Below, piece by piece: positions 27,039 to 33,837 of a stretch of 64,000 nucleotides of DNA. The stretch's first letter is position 1. Each line of letters begins with the position of its first letter. Position numbers and translations under genes: made by a program. The stretch comes from UMGS1590 sp900552455 (GTDB lineage: Bacteria; Bacillota; Peptococcia; Peptococcales; Peptococcaceae): NCBI GenBank assembly GCA_963931105.1, contig OZ007004.1, positions 2,170,001 to 2,234,000 of the forward strand, in the 5' to 3' direction. The notes under the pieces were generated by a model. That model was not told the DNA's origin. It did not search any database and saw only the letters and a program-made list of their open reading frames with translations.

Positions 27039-27134
27039 CCTTCCCCTAAAGGACTAGCTCGGAACAGCGTTTGGTTTCACTGCCAGCTTCCGTCACTCAG
27101 AGAGAAAGCGCTGAAGGATCGCAGCGAGCAGCGC
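27014..27134. repeat. Direct repeat (left copy) bounding the intact toxin-antitoxin unit
   Basis: About 120 nt that recur at 27832-27975. Shared are GATCGCCCTTCCCCTAAAG, GACTAGCT, CAGCGTTTGGTTT.ACTGCC and AGCTTCCGTCACTCAGAGAG. The right copy is about 45 nt longer because of extra 26-nt repeat units. Confidence 0.85.
27093..27134 (-). pseudogene. SLH-gene 3' end fragment B
   Basis: Fourteen codons ALLAAILQRFLSE-stop, in frame directly after the intact toxin's stop codon. They equal the last residues of the 1121-aa SLH protein. Confidence 0.78.
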
Positions 27135-27611
27135 TCATTCTTCCAGTTCAGCCAGCATCAGCTGCTCCAGGCGATCGATATCCGGATAGACAAGCCGCCG
27201 ACCTTTGCGATGCAACGTGAAGATCCTCTTCATATTTTGTCTGATGATCCTTTGAATATCATCAGGAATCGGCACAGCTCTTCCTTCTATCGTATGAATA
27301 TGATCGATGTAACGCTCAGTGATCGGGAACATATTCTGCAGGAGAAACGCTTCCTCGCGCCCAGCGTACACACCCAAAACAATCGTCAGGCTGCTGCCAT
27401 ACTTTTGCACCTGGCGCTCATAAATGGCTCTGTATTTTTTCACACGGCTGCTCAGCGGCACCATCCACAGCAGCGACGTTTTCTCATCTCGATAACAATA
27501 AAACGTCGGCCTTAGATTGCCGCCTTCTTTGTTCTGCATCAGCTTATCATCCTGAACTTTTTTGAAATACTCCTCTTTAATATGATACACATATCCCTGT
27601 TGATGTTCCAT
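27135..27611 (-). CDS. CptN/ToxN-family type III toxin (endoribonuclease)
   Basis: A 158-aa protein that I place in the type III toxin-antitoxin superfamily (ToxN/AbiQ/CptN), closest to CptN as I recall it. Typical features are YVYHIKEEYFKKV at the N-terminus, NLRPTFYCYRDEKTSLLWMV then PLSSRVKKYRAIYERQVQKY, FLLQNMFPITERYID, and a C-terminal helix (DIDRLEQLMLAELEE). These toxins are sequence-specific RNases held inactive by a processed repeat RNA, and several family members abort phage infection. Context is decisive: two RNA repeats and a terminator lie directly upstream. The start is the ATG at 27611, with AGGTGGGG 5 nt before it. Earlier in-frame starts run into the terminator and repeats. 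Confidence 0.85.
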   Translation of the reverse strand: MEHQQGYVYHIKEEYFKKVQDDKLMQNKEGGNLRPTFYCYRDEKTSLLWMVPLSSRVKKYRAIYERQVQKYGSSLTIVLGVYAGREEAFLLQNMFPITERYIDHIHTIEGRAVPIPDDIQRIIRQNMKRIFTLHRKGRRLVYPDIDRLEQLMLAELEE

Positions 27612-27625
27612 GTCATCCCCACCTG

Positions 27626-27780
27626 AAAAAATGGCCCCGTCTTGCGACAGGGCCTTTGATTTGCGAACTGGATATTTATGAGTCGCGCTCCAGCCAGCGA
27701 ACAATATTTACGAACTGGATATTTATGCGTCGCACTCCAGCCGGCGAACAATATTTACAAGCGCAGATAACTCTGCTGTT
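27626..27780 (-). ncRNA. CptI-like antitoxin RNA 1: two 47-nt tandem repeats plus terminator
   Basis: Two direct repeats of 47 nt (27664-27710 and 27711-27757), differing at only three positions. On the minus strand each reads TAAATATTGTTCGC.GGCTGG, AG.GCGAC.CATAAATATC and CAGTTCG. A terminator follows (27633-27654: GGCCCTGTC-GCAA-GACGGGGCC then ATTTTTT) and then the toxin. In known type III systems the toxin itself cuts the repeat RNA into single units that wrap it, and the terminator sets the antitoxin to toxin ratio. Confidence 0.88.
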
Positions 27781-27786
27781 ACATAT

Positions 27787-27815
27787 AGTATACGCTAGTC
27801 TACTGTGCGCGTCAA
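27787..27815 (-). promoter_or_regulatory. Promoter of antitoxin RNA 1
   Basis: TTGACG (27810-27815) and TATACT (27787-27792), with a 17-nt spacer. Confidence 0.82.
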
Positions 27816-27826
27816 TAAAAAGATCG

Positions 27827-27856
27827 TTACGCCTCCAGCAAGCGCTGCAAAATCGC
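27827..27856 (-). pseudogene. SLH-gene 3' end fragment A
   Basis: Codons AILQRLLEA-stop, separated from the end of the 1121-aa SLH gene by 99 nt of repeats. It ends 12 nt before the antitoxin 1 promoter. Confidence 0.7.
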
Positions 27857-27928
27857 CCTTCCCCTAAAGGACTAGCTTCGCGTCGCCCTTTACAGGACTA
27901 GCTGCGCGTCGCAGGACTAGCTCGGAGC
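27857..27928. repeat. 26-nt tandem repeats, minus orientation (right of the toxin-antitoxin unit)
   Basis: On the minus strand the unit is CGACGCGAAGCTAGTCC followed by TTTAGGGG or TGTAAAGGG, present about 2.5 times. The same unit occurs twice, in opposite orientation, at 31549-31600, on the other side of the 1121-aa SLH gene. Confidence 0.85.
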
Positions 27929-27955
27929 AGCGTTTGGTTTTACTGCCAGCTTCCG

Positions 27956-30900
27956 TCACTCAGAGAGAAAGCGCTGCAAAATGGCAGCCACTTGAGCTCG
28001 CGTCGCTGCCCCCTGCGGTTGAAGGGTGTCTGCGGTGACGCCGCTGATGAGTCCTTCTGCTACTGCCCAGCTCATGGTTTCTTCTGCCCAGGTGCTTGGC
28101 TGGTCGGTGTAGCTGGTGAGGTCGGCTCGGTTGCTCACGTCTTCGCCCTTGTACGCCGCGTAGTTCATGAGGATGGCGGCGAGCTGTTCGCGGGTGATGG
28201 CGGTGTTTGGTTGGAAGGTGTTGTCCTCGTAGCCGTTCACGACGCCGACGCTGGCGGCCCAGTTGACTGCTGTGGCGTACCAGTCGTTGTCGTTGACGTC
28301 TGCGAAGCCTGCGGCTTGGGCGGTTGTTACGCCTTCTAATCTAGCGAGGATGCTGACGATCATGGCGCGGGTGGTGGTTTGCTCTGGGGCGAACTCGGTC
28401 GCGGAAACGCCGGTCATCAGGCCATTGTCGTAGGCGTATTGGATGGCGTCTTTATACCACGCATCCGGCGCAACGTCGAGGAAGATGTCGCTGACGTCGG
28501 TGGTTGGTTCTTCCGGCTCATCTGGCGTCCAGTCAGGATCTTCGGCGAAGGTGGCGGTGATTCGTACGTCTGCGCTAGGCATGGTGAAGCTGTAGGTGCC
28601 GTCGCTGTACGCGGTGAGTTCGACGTCCTTGCCATTCGCAGTGACGCTGAGGTCATCGAGCTTGTAGGCCTGGTCTGGTGTGACGTCGATGGTCACCTTG
28701 TCGCCTTCGGTGGCGTAGCGGTCAACGCTGAGGGCGCCGTTATCGCCGACGCTCGTGAAGACCTCGTAGCTGTATTTGCCGGTGTATGGCGGTTCCTTGA
28801 CGGTGAAGGTGGCGGTGATGGTTGCCTTTTCACCATTCGTATTGCTGATGGCGATCTGCTCGCTGTAGCTGCCGCGGGAGAGATTGTCCTTTGGCTGGAT
28901 GGTGAAGGTGGCGCTTTCGTCTGGCTTCAGCTCATTTACTGAGAGCGCGCCGATCTCAAAATTCTCCGCCGTTGGCTGCTTCAGCGTCACAGTCTGGTTA
29001 CCAGTATTTTTCACCGTCACCGTCTGCGCTGCCGGGCGCTCCTCACCTTCGGTGATGCTGCCAAAATCGAGCGCGGATGGGGTGGCGCTGAGAGTGTAGG
29101 AGAATGGCGTCCACTTGGCGGTGTAAGTCGCGTTCCCTGTCACGCTGATCGTCCCTGTGACTGGATCGCCAGTCAATTCTCCATTGTTAAACCAGCCGCC
29201 GAAGAGATGGTTCGTTTTCTTTGGCTCTTCCGGCGGGGTGACGGTCATGCCGCTGTTGGCGTATTGGGCTTCAATCTCTGTGTCGTCGCTGATAAACGCG
29301 ACTTTATAGACAGGCTTGGCGTCCTTATCCAGCGCGACGAGGGTTGGCAGGGAAGTTGTTTCGCCCAGCTTGCTCTGCCCCCAGACTTGCGGGATTGGGT
29401 CTTCCTCTCCTGCTGCTTTCTGCCCATCCTGCAGCCGCCAGGCGACTTCGCCGGAGTGGAAGGCGGTGTTGTCTTTTTCAGTGGCGGTGCCGGTGCCGCT
29501 GCCAATGCCTGACAGGTTTTTATTCACGTCAGCCGTCTTCAGGAAATAGCAGTTTGTAACGCTGCTGATGTTATTCCCCACAACGCCGCCGACATAGCTG
29601 TTGTCGCTGACCTCGCCGGTGTTGTAGCAGTTTTTGACGCTGCCGCCGTTATCCCCCACAACGCCGCCGACAAAGTTGTTGCCGGTGACTGTGTCGGTGT
29701 TGTAGCAGTTTTCAACGATGCTGCTGTTATACCCCACAACGCCGCCGACGTAGTCGTCAGTGCCGGTGACGGTGCCGGTGTTGTAGCAGTTTTCGACGAC
29801 GCCGTTGCTGCCGCTGTTATCCCCCACAACGCCGCCGACATACCAGCCGCTGCCGCTGACCGCGCCGGTGTTGTAGCAGTTTTCCACGCTGCCGCGGTTA
29901 TACCCCACAACGCCGCCGACATATCTGTTGCCGCTGACTGTGCCGGTGACGCTGAGGTTTTGCACGATGCCGCCACTGCCGACATAGCCAAAGAGGCCTT
30001 GATAATTGGCGGTGCTGTCGTCGATATAGAGGCCGCTGATTTTGAAATTCTGGCCGTTAAAGTTGCCGGTGTAGGCGTTTTCCTCGCTGGTGCCGATTGG
30101 GGTCCAGGAAACTGGTTGTTCGCTATCCAGCGTTGGTCCGCAGACGCTGGAGAGGTTGATGTCGTTCATCAGCTTGGCGTGGGCATCAGAATCTTTTACC
30201 TGTCCGCTCGGCCCGTTGACGAGATCGCGGAAGTTTTCAAGCTGGGTGGCGGTGCTGATTCTGTATGGATGCGCCTGGGTGCCGTCGTCTTCATGATTGC
30301 TTGTGAGCACGGGGCGGTTGAGGGTGTCGCTGATGGTCCAGGTGTTGGTGTTGTCGTTCTCGAATTTCTCGCAGAGTTCGTCGAGAGTGGTGACGGAGGT
30401 GGCGTCACCGCTGCCGATGCCGATGCCTTTCTGAGCTGTGCCCTGCAGGAAATAGCAGTTTGCGACACTGGCGCCCGCTTCCTTAGTCCCCACAACGCCG
30501 CCGACATACTCGCCACCACTGACCGCGCCGGTGTTGTAGCAGTTTTCGACGCTGCTGCTGTTCCACCCCACAACGCCGCCGACGTTGCTGCTATCAGCGC
30601 TGCCTGTGACCTTGCCGATGTTGTAGCAGTTTTCGACGCTGGCTTCGTTATTCCCCACAACACCGCCGACATGGTCGCTGCCGTTGACGCTGCCGGTGTT
30701 GGTGCAGTTTTCGACGGTGCTGCTAACATTGTTCTGCCCCACAACGCCGCCGACATATCTGTTGCCGCTGACCTCGCCGATGTTGTGGCAGTTTTCGACG
30801 CGGCCTTCGTCATTATACCCCACAACGCCGCCGACGTAGTTATTGCCGCTGACGCTGCCCGAGACGGTGAGGTCTTTCACGGTGCCGCCTGGGTCGACAT

Positions 30901-31321
30901 AGCCAAAGAGGCCTTGATAACTGTCACTGCTGCTGTTGATATAGAGGCCGCTGATGGTTTTTTCGTTGCCGTCGAAGGTGCCTTTGTATGAGTTGATGTA
31001 GGTGCCGATCGGAGACCAGGAATCTCCTTCCTCTTCGCTACAGATCTCGCTGAGGTCGATATCGGCGGTGAGCTCGGCCCAGGCGCTGGTTTGGTGTTGG
31101 TTGTTGACTTTGTCGGCAAATTCCAGCAAATCCGCTGCGGTAGCAATCTTGTACGGATTATCCTTCATGCCGTCGCCTGTCAGCCCTCCGCGCTCGCTAT
31201 TCGCTGATTGCAGGGAAACGCCCCCATCACCAGCAAACGCAGGGGTGAGCGGGGTGCTGGCGACGAGGAGCAGCACTGCCAGGAGCACGCTCAAGATGCT
31301 GCGCGTTGTTTTGTGTATCAT
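27956..31321 (-). CDS. GLUG-repeat surface protein with three C-terminal SLH domains (1121 aa)
   Basis: Large exported protein, probably an adhesin. A signal peptide (SILSVLLAVLLLVASTPLTP) is followed by two similar halves (about residues 55-335 and 345-640), each opening with a segment like IATAADLLEFADKVN and carrying GLUG-type repeats (YVGGVVGYN...VENCYNTG). Next come an InlB B-like domain (near 690-750), an Ig-like ASH/anchor domain (LDFGSITEGEERPAAQTVTV), and another beta domain ending in MPSADVRITATFAE. The last 185 residues hold three SLH domains (TTRAMIVSILARL, ITREQLAAILMNYA, ATRAQVAAILQRFL). AAAGGATG precedes the ATG. A TATAAT box at 31361-31366 lacks a good -35 partner. The 3' end is duplicated in the downstream toxin-antitoxin region. 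Confidence 0.88.
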   Translation of the reverse strand: MIHKTTRSILSVLLAVLLLVASTPLTPAFAGDGGVSLQSANSERGGLTGDGMKDNPYKIATAADLLEFADKVNNQHQTSAWAELTADIDLSEICSEEEGDSWSPIGTYINSYKGTFDGNEKTISGLYINSSSDSYQGLFGYVDPGGTVKDLTVSGSVSGNNYVGGVVGYNDEGRVENCHNIGEVSGNRYVGGVVGQNNVSSTVENCTNTGSVNGSDHVGGVVGNNEASVENCYNIGKVTGSADSSNVGGVVGWNSSSVENCYNTGAVSGGEYVGGVVGTKEAGASVANCYFLQGTAQKGIGIGSGDATSVTTLDELCEKFENDNTNTWTISDTLNRPVLTSNHEDDGTQAHPYRISTATQLENFRDLVNGPSGQVKDSDAHAKLMNDINLSSVCGPTLDSEQPVSWTPIGTSEENAYTGNFNGQNFKISGLYIDDSTANYQGLFGYVGSGGIVQNLSVTGTVSGNRYVGGVVGYNRGSVENCYNTGAVSGSGWYVGGVVGDNSGSNGVVENCYNTGTVTGTDDYVGGVVGYNSSIVENCYNTDTVTGNNFVGGVVGDNGGSVKNCYNTGEVSDNSYVGGVVGNNISSVTNCYFLKTADVNKNLSGIGSGTGTATEKDNTAFHSGEVAWRLQDGQKAAGEEDPIPQVWGQSKLGETTSLPTLVALDKDAKPVYKVAFISDDTEIEAQYANSGMTVTPPEEPKKTNHLFGGWFNNGELTGDPVTGTISVTGNATYTAKWTPFSYTLSATPSALDFGSITEGEERPAAQTVTVKNTGNQTVTLKQPTAENFEIGALSVNELKPDESATFTIQPKDNLSRGSYSEQIAISNTNGEKATITATFTVKEPPYTGKYSYEVFTSVGDNGALSVDRYATEGDKVTIDVTPDQAYKLDDLSVTANGKDVELTAYSDGTYSFTMPSADVRITATFAEDPDWTPDEPEEPTTDVSDIFLDVAPDAWYKDAIQYAYDNGLMTGVSATEFAPEQTTTRAMIVSILARLEGVTTAQAAGFADVNDNDWYATAVNWAASVGVVNGYEDNTFQPNTAITREQLAAILMNYAAYKGEDVSNRADLTSYTDQPSTWAEETMSWAVAEGLISGVTADTLQPQGAATRAQVAAILQRFLSE

Positions 31322-31464
31322 TTGTCTTCATCCTTTCCTTGGGGTGTTTTTATTTGCTTTATTATACCATACGGGCGGGGATTTTTTCGTGTTAATTTTG
31401 CTGAAAACGTGCGAGTTTTGCATGGTTTTGGTTTTTTTGGACGTTCTACAGGATTTTAACCCTC

Positions 31465-31682
31465 TGGCAGTAGCCGGCAGCCAATCAGCCTTTACCCAAA
31501 GGGCACACGCGCATTTGCTCCACTTCCTTTCGCGGCATGCTCGACTTCCGACGCGAAGCTAGTCCTGTAAAGGGCGACGCGAAGCTAGTCCTGTAAAGGA
31601 TTGGGCCGGCCTCGCCCCGGCGCTATTAGCCAATCGAGCTGCGCCTGTCGGCTTGCTCAATTGGATAGCGCTCGGCAGTTTT
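31465..31682. repeat. Intergenic repeat family B, copy 1, with inserted 26-nt repeats
   Basis: It starts AGTAGCCGGCAGCCAATCAG and ends with a large hairpin (GCGCTATTAGCCAATCGAGC ... GCTCAATTGGATAGCGC, about 31620-31672). Both parts have counterparts at 38388-38523. Inside sit two copies of the 26-nt unit CGACGCGAAGCTAGTCCTGT (+AAAGGG/A) at 31549-31574 and 31575-31600. The 490 nt between the GLUG gene and the DUF4160 gene otherwise hold no gene. TTTTGGACG..TACAGGATTT also occurs twice here (about 31434 and 31688). Confidence 0.75.
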
Positions 31683-31765
31683 GCTCATTTTGGACGGTTT
31701 ACAGGATTTCGTGGCGGCGCTGGGCGCTGTTCCACGTTAAGGGCTGGTTTCTGCGGAGAAAATGC

Positions 31766-31794
31766 TTGACGCGGGCGCTGTGGCATGGTATATG
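31766..31794 (+). promoter_or_regulatory. Promoter of the DUF4160-DUF2442 pair
   Basis: TTGACG (31766-31771) and TATATG (31789-31794), with a 17-nt spacer, 22 nt before the ATG. A TATGAT two bases further down is an alternative -10 box. Confidence 0.6.
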
Positions 31795-31816
31795 ATAATC
31801 ATAGGAAAGTGCGTTG

Positions 31817-32080
31817 ATGGCTATGCCTGTTTTATCGATGTTTTACGGGATCATCATTCGCATGTATTTTGATGATCACAATCCGCCACATTTTCATGCT
31901 GAATATCAGGGTTACAAAGCACAATTTGATATGGACGGCAATCTTTTGAAGGGCGGTCTGCCGAAACGTCAGCAAAAATATGTCGAGGTTTGGGCGGATA
32001 TCCATCGGGATGAGCTGATCGCTAACTGGCAGATCGTTCACGAGGATGGCGAGCCATTCAAGATTGAGCCGCTGAGATAA
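31817..32080 (+). CDS. DUF4160 domain protein
   Basis: An 87-aa protein with the DUF4160 hallmark YFDDHNPPHFHAEYQG near residue 20 and VEVWADIHRDELIANW towards the end. The family is often paired with DUF2442, as here, and has been suggested to form small two-gene modules like toxin-antitoxin pairs; no activity is established to my knowledge. The start is ATG at 31817 with GGAAAG 7 nt upstream (31823 is a second option). Confidence 0.85.
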   Translation: MAMPVLSMFYGIIIRMYFDDHNPPHFHAEYQGYKAQFDMDGNLLKGGLPKRQQKYVEVWADIHRDELIANWQIVHEDGEPFKIEPLR

Positions 32081-32107
32081 TCGATCATTCTCAAGGAGCT
32101 GATTACT

Positions 32108-32380
32108 ATGGATATTCCTGAATGGGTGGTCACGGATGTTGAACCACGTCGTGACTATACGTTGATCGTTACCTTTATCACGGGCGAAAAAAAGCTGTTT
32201 GATATGCGCTCGCGTCTGAATCGCCGGGTGTTTGCGCCGCTTGCAAATATTGCGCTCTTTATGCAAGCGCATTGCGACGGGACGTCTGTGGCGTGGAACG
32301 ACGAGATCGATATTGCGCCGGAAACGCTTTACGACGAGGGGATCCCTCTGCGGGAGCAGGCGCAGGAAAAAGCTGTATAA
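32108..32380 (+). CDS. DUF2442 domain protein
   Basis: A 90-aa partner of the DUF4160 gene, 27 nt downstream. Family pattern is WVVTDVEPRRDYTLIVTF, then TGEKKLFDMRSRLN and VAWNDEIDIAPETLYDEGIP. AAGGAG precedes the ATG. A terminator follows. Function unknown; the pairing suggests that the two act together. Confidence 0.85.
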   Translation: MDIPEWVVTDVEPRRDYTLIVTFITGEKKLFDMRSRLNRRVFAPLANIALFMQAHCDGTSVAWNDEIDIAPETLYDEGIPLREQAQEKAV

Positions 32381-32394
32381 CAAAATTGCGAGAA

Positions 32395-32425
32395 AACGCT
32401 GACTGGAAACGGTCGGCGTTTTTTT
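32395..32425 (+). terminator. Terminator of the DUF4160-DUF2442 pair
   Basis: Stem AACGCTGAC/GTCGGCGTT, then TTTTTTT. Confidence 0.88.
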
Positions 32426-32454
32426 GTGGGCTGGAGCATGGTTCCAAAAATAGA

Positions 32455-32478
32455 AAAAGGCCCCGGTGGGGCCTTTTC
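32455..32478 (-). terminator. Terminator after the HigB-like operon (bidirectional)
   Basis: Stem AAAAGGCCCC-GGT-GGGGCCTTTT. The minus-strand U-tract closes the toxin-antitoxin pair at 32488-33061. Confidence 0.85.
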
Positions 32479-32487
32479 TATCTGCGT

Positions 32488-32682
32488 TCAGGCGTTCGCT
32501 TTGCTGTGCAGGGTGCGGGGCGAACGTTTTGTGGTGTCGGTCTTGATGTGTTTGCTGCTGGGATGATTCTCTGTATTTGCATAGGCGGTGGCGGCGGCGC
32601 GCTGCTGCGCTTCTTCTATGCATGCTATGGTTTCGGGGCTGCTGTTTGCTTTCAGATATTTGACATATTCTTCCCAGGTCAT
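32488..32682 (-). CDS. Short putative antitoxin partner of the HigB-like toxin
   Basis: A 64-aa protein starting MTWEEYVKYLKANSSPETIA, which looks like the N-terminus of antitoxins that follow HigB/RelE toxins. The expected helix-turn-helix domain is absent: the chain ends in a basic, disordered tail and a terminator follows at once. The start is one base after the toxin stop, so the pair is cotranscribed with toxin first, the usual higBA order. It may be a truncated antitoxin or a short neutraliser without DNA binding. Confidence 0.6.
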   Translation of the reverse strand: MTWEEYVKYLKANSSPETIACIEEAQQRAAATAYANTENHPSSKHIKTDTTKRSPRTLHSKANA

Positions 32683-32683
32683 G

Positions 32684-33061
32684 TTATCGGTCTCCTTTCC
32701 TGGCGATATGGTCTTCCATTTCCCGGCGCGCGCGGACGATCTCCTTGGCGGGAGTTTTCTGGGTCTGTTTCAGAAAATGATGCAGCAAGACGAAGCTGCC
32801 ATCCTGATCGAAATAAAAATAAAACACGCGGTTTCTGCCGGGCCTGAGCTCCCAAATGTCGCCGTCGATGTGCTTGGTGAGCTTGGTATTTTTACGCAGC
32901 AGAGGGCCATCGATCTGCAAACGTTCGATGCAAAAGGCGATCTGATTAAGCTGGATGCGCGCATCCTTGTTGCCCTTGTCAGATTTTATTCTGAGTTCCT
33001 CCAAAAGGTCTCGGATATCTGACTCTCCCTTGGCTGTCTCATAGAATGTGATTTCATACAT
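32684..33061 (-). CDS. HigB/RelE-like toxin (phage Gp49-like family)
   Basis: A 125-aa toxin of the Gp49/DUF891 branch of RelE-type mRNA interferases. Pattern: YEITFYETAKGESDIRDLLE, then HIDGDIWELRPGRNRVFYFY and FVLLHHFLKQTQKTPAKEI, the family core, with basic residues for RNA contact. Members cut mRNA on the ribosome. The antitoxin lies 1 nt downstream. Confidence 0.87.
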   Translation of the reverse strand: MYEITFYETAKGESDIRDLLEELRIKSDKGNKDARIQLNQIAFCIERLQIDGPLLRKNTKLTKHIDGDIWELRPGRNRVFYFYFDQDGSFVLLHHFLKQTQKTPAKEIVRARREMEDHIARKGDR

Positions 33062-33088
33062 GGACGGATCTCCGTTTTCTTTTCTTTA

Positions 33089-33117
33089 ATCATACCATAC
33101 TGTGCGAGATGTTACAA
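33089..33117 (-). promoter_or_regulatory. Promoter of the HigB-like operon
   Basis: TTGTAA (33112-33117) and TATGAT (33089-33094), with a 17-nt spacer, 28 nt upstream of the ATG. Confidence 0.6.
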
Positions 33118-33322
33118 ATATATTTTTCGCTGCACTTGGGAGGCGAACAAATATACACGATTTGAGAAAATTTGGTCACTGCTGGTCGTTTTTGTCAATA
33201 ATTATCACGGCTTTGTATGCCAGAGGCTTTGGCGGGATTTCTGGCTATTGAAGGTTCAGAACTTTCCGTTTTATAACTGATATAGCTGCTTTATGCGGTA
33301 ATAATCATCGGGAGGTTTTGCT
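33118..33322. other. Gene-free stretch; possible promoter of the phage-like cassette
   Basis: No ORF of note. A weak promoter-like pair, TTGAAG (33248-33253) and TATAAC (33272-33277) with an 18-nt spacer, points toward the small ORF at 33323. Nothing else was recognised. Confidence 0.4.
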
Positions 33323-33457
33323 ATGAACGATGTCATGTTGATACTGCAACGGCTGGATGCGCGCGAGGGGACAATGGTGCGGCCTAGGCTGGACTGTGCG
33401 CTGGCGGAGATGTGGCTGGCGCGGGTGCTGCAGAGGTGGCGGATCTTTTTGCTCTGA
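33323..33457 (+). CDS. Small ORF, 44 aa, first of the phage-like cassette
   Basis: Begins NDVMLILQRLDAREGTMV and ends RWRIFLL. GGGAGG lies 7 nt before the ATG, the main support for translation. It has no recognised domain and is helical in character. It is followed by a 250-nt gap with a large hairpin. Confidence 0.45.
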   Translation: MNDVMLILQRLDAREGTMVRPRLDCALAEMWLARVLQRWRIFLL

Positions 33458-33538
33458 GGTGGGGCGCTGGCGAAAAAAATTCGGTTTGCGACGCCAAACA
33501 GAGGACGTCTGACGTCCTCCTCTGAAAATGGCTTAATG

Positions 33539-33585
33539 GCGCGGTTTTGGCGGAAATTTCCGCAAAATCGGCGCTGTTTTTATAC
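33539..33585 (+). terminator. Large hairpin in the gap 33458-33705, possible terminator
   Basis: An imperfect long stem with GCGGAAA/TTTCCGC at its tip and GCGC at its base (33539-33574), followed by TGTTTTTATAC. A smaller hairpin GAGGACGT/ACGTCCTC lies before it (about 33511-33528). The rest of the gap holds no gene. Confidence 0.5.
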
Positions 33586-33705
33586 GGTGAAATGCGGCAT
33601 TGCGGAGTCTGGGGGAGGACGTGACATGTCTGTTTTTCTGCTGGCAGCGGGCGGATATAATCGAACCATCGAAGCTTCGAGTTATTTCTGAAAGGAACGA
33701 TTTTT

Positions 33706-33837
33706 ATGAACAACCCATTTTTACTGGCTTACGAGAGGGCGGCGGTTCAGGATTCACAACGCGTGGCGCATGGCTGCTTTGCCGCGAGCGAATTATTGCG
33801 GAAAATTGTTGACGTGATGAAAGGAGCGCTGCGATGA
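33706..33837 (+). CDS. Small ORF, 43 aa, upstream of the DUF6291-like gene
   Basis: Starts NNPFLLAYERAAVQDSQRVA and ends DVMKGALR. AAAGGA lies before the ATG, and its TGA overlaps the ATG of the next gene by 4 nt. That argues for a real, coupled gene. No known domain. Confidence 0.55.
   Translation: MNNPFLLAYERAAVQDSQRVAHGCFAASELLRKIVDVMKGALR

Noticed and set aside
27093..27137. Stop-codon read-through joining the toxin to the SLH end
   Set aside because: The in-frame tails are better explained as remnants of SLH genes, because similar fragments also occur without a toxin in front (27009, 27827) and no recoding signal is visible.
26872..27757. Possible CRISPR array from the short direct repeats
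   Set aside because: Only two adjacent copies per site, with no spacers and no cas genes. Each pair is followed by a terminator and a toxin frame, which fits type III antitoxin RNA.
29500..30850. DNA-level tandem repeats (ACAACGCCGCCGACAT and similar) as a repeat array
   Set aside because: They are the coding sequence of the GLUG motifs (VGGVVG) in one continuous reading frame.
31601..31795. A 64-codon plus-strand frame between repeat family B and the DUF4160 gene
   Set aside because: It lies largely within the repeat hairpin and promoter region, and has no ribosome-binding site or recognisable product.
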